Positions 4,209 through 7,622 of a DNA stretch of 7,622 nucleotides are shown here, piece by piece. The position numbers and the translations under genes are program-made. Source of the stretch: JBIQLO01 sp044464175 (GTDB taxonomy: Bacteria > Planctomycetota > Phycisphaerae > Tepidisphaerales > Tepidisphaeraceae). The stretch spans positions 1-7,622 of the forward strand of contig JBIQLO010000191.1 in NCBI GenBank assembly GCA_044464175.1. The letters are read 5' to 3'. The notes under the pieces are model-generated. The model saw nothing but the letters and a program-made list of their open reading frames with translations, did not search any database and was not told the DNA's origin. Numbering within the stretch: position 1 is the stretch's first letter; the number at the start of each line of letters is the position of its first letter.

Positions 4209-7142
4209 TTATTCCGGTTCGGCCGAGAGCACAAGCACGACTGCCTGAGCCGGCGATAATTGCTCGGATAATCGGACAGGGCCGGCAACCAGTCGACCGG
4301 CGGGTTTGGCTCCCTCGGCGGTACAGCGGGTAACGCGGATGGGGCGGCCGGCGGCCAGGCCATATTCAACCGTGTCAAACATCAACTCAATTTTCCGAAC
4401 CTCATCGCATGTATTGACAATCACGATTGCCGCCCTGCCCTCGGGATCGCGCCAACTCGAGGTAAGGATCGTGGGCACCGGGACCCGGTGGTTGGCGACG
4501 GTGGTGGCCAGGAGCTCGGGTGTCGGCTCGATTTTCGCCGGCCGCAACATGGCGCCGAAGGTCAAAAAGGCGCGTTGCTCCCGTTTGAGATGGACCAACT
4601 GCTGGAGAAAAGCCAGGTGCGCCTTGGCGTCGCCGGTGAATGGATAGATGCGCCCCTGGTCATCACCGGCGCCGAAGGAGAAGAACCGCCCCAATTGCCC
4701 CCCATGGACAAACAGCGTCCCCAGTCGCTGGCGAAAACTCTGATCTGTGAGATCGCGCCCCTGCCCATAGGACCGGCCGTAAAACAACTGGTAATCATGA
4801 TAGACCGCCATCCACAGCGGCGCGCCGTTGGCCAGGACGTCGTAGTGCAGCAGTTTGGTGTCGATCACGTCGATGAAGTATTCCGTGGAGGCTTCCGAGA
4901 CCAGAACGGCGTCCGGGTCGATCGCGCGGATGGCCTGGCGGAGGCGCCGGGCCTCCTGGTGCTGGCCGTTGAGTCCGACCTTGCCGCCGGCGATCGGGTG
5001 GCCGTGGTCGGCGGCATAGCACCAGCTTTCGCCGCGGCCGAAACTGTCGAAATAGACGCCTTTAAAGCCATAGCCCATCGCCTGCCTGCCCAGCTCGGCC
5101 ATGCGCTGTTGCCACAAGGGAGAAGCGCGACACATCAGCCACGCGGGCAGAATGTCCGCGTTATAGAGCGGATGGTTGCCTTGCTGATCGACAATGGCGG
5201 CTCGGCTCATCACCAAGGCGTCGCGATCAGGGGTCTTGCCCTGGTCATAGACCTTCGAGTTGATGTAGGCCGTCGCATATCCGCCGCCGTGGAGTAACTC
5301 AGCCAGAGCGCTCCCGATGCCCGGTCGCGGTTCGGCGGGGCGGCCGCTTCCCGCCTCGAACGTCGGCAGATACTTTGGCGGAATAACCGTGTTGCCGGCC
5401 TGATCGTCAAAATTTTGCCAGCCATACCAGCAGGAGAGGATCGGCCCCTTGAAATGTTTGAGCAGTTGGCCCAGCCCCTGAACGTTGCTTTGCACCGTTC
5501 GCCCGGGCTCTCCGGTCGAGTTCTTCACCACCAGGTCGGCCCGCTTGAGCCAATCGGGCACATCCGACCGTCGGTAGAGCGGTCCCTCGCTCGCCCAAGG
5601 CTGTTGCAAAGCCCATTTGCGATAGATTTGCGTTGCGTCATACCAGTCGCCGTCAAAAACGCCCAAGACACACGCGTAGGGCATGGTATAGCTGGACCGG
5701 TCGCGCTGCTCGGGGTAGTGGGTTGTCAGGAGCCGCATTCGCTGTCGCGCCGGCAGCGCCACGAAGGTGTAGTCTTTCACGAATCCGGCCGGATCAAGCG
5801 TGGCGTAGTAGGTGGAGGCGCCGCTCTGTCCACAGATGGCGAAAAACTGCATGGGCATGTTGGAGGGATAGACCGCCTGGCGGCGATACTCCCCGCCCCG
5901 CTTCGCCATTCCGATGTAAAATGGATCAGGAACCGCCAGCCCCCAGCGATAGGGGAGAACCAGTCGAACCGCCGATGGATCCTTGGCCGGCGGCGCGAAG
6001 GTGATCAACGGGAAGTGGATCTCGTTGACTCCCCATTTGCTGTCGGGCGCCCGCACCTGAATCCGCCACTGCGACATTGCCGAATCATCGGGCAGATCGA
6101 CCGTGACCAGAACCTCGACCCCTGCGTCCACGCCGGGCAGCTTCAATCCCGTCCAGGCGAGGCGCGCCTCCTGGCCCGTGTCGGTTTTCACAATGTCAAC
6201 TTGCCGCGTCGCGGCGGGGTCACGGTTGTCGAGTGTGATCGACTGGCCGCGTCCGAAGTCGGTGGCGAAGGTGATTTGCCAGAGCGTCAACTCATCAGGC
6301 AGGTAGGAGTCGGCCAGGACAGGCAGCTCCGGGTGGGCCGGACGGATGGAACCCACGGGCACGGCATATTTTCGGGAGAATAGGAAGCCCAGGTGCCTGT
6401 TGGCGAGCGTCACGGTCTGGTCGGACGTGAATCGCAGCGGTTGAACTGGGGCCGGATTGCCGGCGGCGGAGTCATCGAGCGGCTGGCTCCACAGCACGAA
6501 CTCGGCCATTTCGCCAAGCATGGGGCGGCCGCCCGCATATTCATTGCCGAGCACCATCGAACCTTGCCTGGGAAAACCCGCTTTGAGATTCAAGGGGCGG
6601 CTCGCCTGCGTTCGACCGTCAACCTGGAGAATCAGCGCCTTGCTCACGTTCCAGGACGCCATCAACTCATGCCATTTCCCATCCCCGACCACGGTTGCTG
6701 AACACTGAGCGGTGAGCCATTTTTTGGCCGACCGATCGTAATACTGCCATTGCAGGCGGCCTGCCTTGACGCTCAGCATCAGACCGTCGCCGTCTACAGT
6801 GTACAAGCGGAATAGAATCCGCGGTTGATCTAGACGATCCAGTCGCACGCGCAGTTTGATGCGGCCCTGCCCGCCGGGGAACGCCGCATAGGGAACTTCA
6901 ATCCGGTCATTTTGAGCGCTGAACCGAACCGCCGCGCCCGCCGTGGTCTCGATCCACGCCCCGTCTCCCTGGGCGAACACATCCGTTCCGTTGTAGCCGT
7001 GGCCGCTCTGATCGCGCAACGGCTCGTCCGTGGCTCGATCAAATAGATAACGAACCCGAGGCCCCGGTGCGGCCGCGGACGCCGGAGCAATCATCAGGCC
7101 CCAGATGAACAGGAACAGGGCTCCAGTAACAACGCGATGCAT
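4209..7142 (-). CDS. Secreted LamG-domain putative glycoside hydrolase (DUF6259-like), 977 aa
   Basis: The protein starts with a signal peptide (basic MHR, hydrophobic 7-20, likely cleavage after Ala-Ser-Ala around 23-25). Residues 28-220 resemble a LamG/concanavalin-A-like domain, with 'DQSGHGYNG' near the start, 'GKWHELMASW' in the middle and 'GEMAEFVLW' at the end. Residues 240-480 look like a beta-sandwich. Residues 497-515, 'DGDWYDATQIYRKWALQQP', and the following region resemble the DUF6259 family, with a barrel-like domain at about 525-800. Possible catalytic acids are Asp699 in 'GYGFKGVYFDSFG' and Glu750 in 'DAVLVSE', at positions where barrel strands of GH31/GH36-type enzymes end; this is inference. 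Residues 860-975 look like a C-terminal beta-sandwich. The start is supported by AAGGAGG 7 nt upstream. It sits between the PEP-CTERM gene and a prepilin-like gene in a leftward operon-like group. The substrate is unknown. Confidence 0.85.
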   Translation of the reverse strand: MHRVVTGALFLFIWGLMIAPASAAAPGPRVRYLFDRATDEPLRDQSGHGYNGTDVFAQGDGAWIETTAGAAVRFSAQNDRIEVPYAAFPGGQGRIKLRVRLDRLDQPRILFRLYTVDGDGLMLSVKAGRLQWQYYDRSAKKWLTAQCSATVVGDGKWHELMASWNVSKALILQVDGRTQASRPLNLKAGFPRQGSMVLGNEYAGGRPMLGEMAEFVLWSQPLDDSAAGNPAPVQPLRFTSDQTVTLANRHLGFLFSRKYAVPVGSIRPAHPELPVLADSYLPDELTLWQITFATDFGRGQSITLDNRDPAATRQVDIVKTDTGQEARLAWTGLKLPGVDAGVEVLVTVDLPDDSAMSQWRIQVRAPDSKWGVNEIHFPLITFAPPAKDPSAVRLVLPYRWGLAVPDPFYIGMAKRGGEYRRQAVYPSNMPMQFFAICGQSGASTYYATLDPAGFVKDYTFVALPARQRMRLLTTHYPEQRDRSSYTMPYACVLGVFDGDWYDATQIYRKWALQQPWASEGPLYRRSDVPDWLKRADLVVKNSTGEPGRTVQSNVQGLGQLLKHFKGPILSCWYGWQNFDDQAGNTVIPPKYLPTFEAGSGRPAEPRPGIGSALAELLHGGGYATAYINSKVYDQGKTPDRDALVMSRAAIVDQQGNHPLYNADILPAWLMCRASPLWQQRMAELGRQAMGYGFKGVYFDSFGRGESWCYAADHGHPIAGGKVGLNGQHQEARRLRQAIRAIDPDAVLVSEASTEYFIDVIDTKLLHYDVLANGAPLWMAVYHDYQLFYGRSYGQGRDLTDQSFRQRLGTLFVHGGQLGRFFSFGAGDDQGRIYPFTGDAKAHLAFLQQLVHLKREQRAFLTFGAMLRPAKIEPTPELLATTVANHRVPVPTILTSSWRDPEGRAAIVIVNTCDEVRKIELMFDTVEYGLAAGRPIRVTRCTAEGAKPAGRLVAGPVRLSEQLSPAQAVVLVLSAEPE

Positions 7143-7149
7143 CGGGGCG

Positions 7150-7156
7150 CCTCCTT
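7150..7156 (-). promoter_or_regulatory. Strong ribosome binding site of the 977-aa protein gene
   Basis: AAGGAGG on the minus strand lies 7 nt before the ATG at 7142. It is a near-perfect Shine-Dalgarno and fixes the start used for the signal peptide. No convincing promoter or terminator is visible in the 67-nt gap to the preceding stop codon, so readthrough from the upstream PEP-CTERM gene is possible. Confidence 0.75.
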
Positions 7157-7209
7157 CGAGGGATTAACTCGGAACGATCCATCACAAACCCGCTGAGCAT
7201 TTGAAGCCG

Positions 7210-7622
7210 CTAAGACCTCCTCGATCGTCTCCCCAAACTCGGCAGCAGGCCGGCGGCCGCGATGCCCAACAGGACCACGGAAGAAGGTTCGGGAACAACA
7301 TCCAAAGCACCCATATAGGTTCCATCATGCGCGCCCTGTGTCACCGACAGGGGGCTGTTCCCGCTTAGATAAAGAAAATCCGCGTCGGTGGGATTCGTTG
7401 ACGCAAAGAGGGGATCGACTTCGATGGATGTGGAGCCTTTCCTGCTCGTCGAGCTGAAGTTGGTGGTGTTGCCATAGCTATCGCTGTAGTTGAAGGTGAG
7501 ATTCGGTGATCCCGAGTAATAGCCGGTATCAGCATTGACAACGATATTGTCCTGGATGGTCGGTGTTGTACTTCCCGCTCCCCGCGTCGCTAGATCGCGG
7601 ATCCCAAAGGTGGTGTCGCTGC
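7210..7622 (-). CDS. C-terminal part of a parallel-beta-helix protein with PEP-CTERM sorting signal, 5' end beyond window
   Basis: On the minus strand the frame is open from the right edge to a TAG at 7212-7210, giving 136 visible residues without a start codon. Residues 24-50, 'DNIVVN...NLTFNYSDSYGN', look like the last rungs of a right-handed parallel beta-helix. 'VDPLFAS...DADFLYLSGNSPL...GAHDGTYMGAL' (68-105) is the usual C-terminal ending of pectate-lyase-like or chondroitinase-B-like beta-helix proteins. The protein ends with VPEPSS (109-114), a hydrophobic segment VVLLGIAAAGLLPSLG and the basic tail RRSRRS: a complete PEP-CTERM signal, recognised by exosortase during export to the cell surface or matrix. 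It is likely a secreted or surface glycan-binding or glycan-cleaving protein; catalytic residues would be upstream. It precedes the 977-residue enzyme gene by 67 nt. Confidence 0.87.
   Translation of the reverse strand, partial: SDTTFGIRDLATRGAGSTTPTIQDNIVVNADTGYYSGSPNLTFNYSDSYGNTTNFSSTSRKGSTSIEVDPLFASTNPTDADFLYLSGNSPLSVTQGAHDGTYMGALDVVPEPSSVVLLGIAAAGLLPSLGRRSRRS

Noticed and set aside
5415..6383. Plus-strand open frame of 322 codons within the 977-aa gene
   Set aside because: It is antisense to a gene with signal peptide, SD and domain-like structure; its own sequence shows no domain and no ribosome binding site that I can recognise.

Overview
The window looks like part of a GC-rich Planctomycetota chromosome, probably Phycisphaerae-like; Lentisphaerota or Verrucomicrobiota are the main alternatives. 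The inference rests on three things seen together. Two genes encode prepilin-like proteins of the 'FTLVELLVVIGII' plus 'H-X9-DG' type that is multiplied in these phyla. One protein ends in a PEP-CTERM sorting signal. Two large carbohydrate-active-type proteins (DUF4091/GH123-like and DUF6259-like) are also typical of these groups. No 16S or other phylogenetic marker is present, so the assignment is inference.

Layout. Positions 2-2887 (plus strand) carry the 3' part of a DUF4091/GH123-like protein gene, a prepilin-like gene with its own Shine-Dalgarno and a possible promoter, and a stand-alone PHP-domain metallohydrolase gene. Next come a complete class II tRNA-Ser(GCT) gene with a plausible promoter and a clear intrinsic terminator (about 2924-3087). 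Positions 3088-3420 hold no convincing gene, but do hold an AT-rich inverted repeat and a nested palindromic structure of about 98 nt. From 3421 to the right edge everything reads leftward. In transcription order there is the C-terminal end of a parallel-beta-helix PEP-CTERM protein, a 977-residue secreted LamG plus putative glycoside hydrolase protein, and, 20 nt downstream, a second prepilin-like gene.

How the genes may work together. The plus and minus clusters converge on the tRNA region. In both, a large carbohydrate-active-type gene is followed directly by an H-X9-DG prepilin-like gene, and the two prepilin-like genes share the same start context (SD followed by CAGATCATG). With the secreted beta-helix protein this suggests machinery for handling polysaccharide at or outside the cell envelope. 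Substrates and the role of the pseudopilin-like partners cannot be read from the sequence. The repeated enzyme-pseudopilin pairing, the modified H-X9-DG spacing in one of the pair, the uncharacterised 977-residue enzyme and the nested palindromic element are the points most worth a second look.
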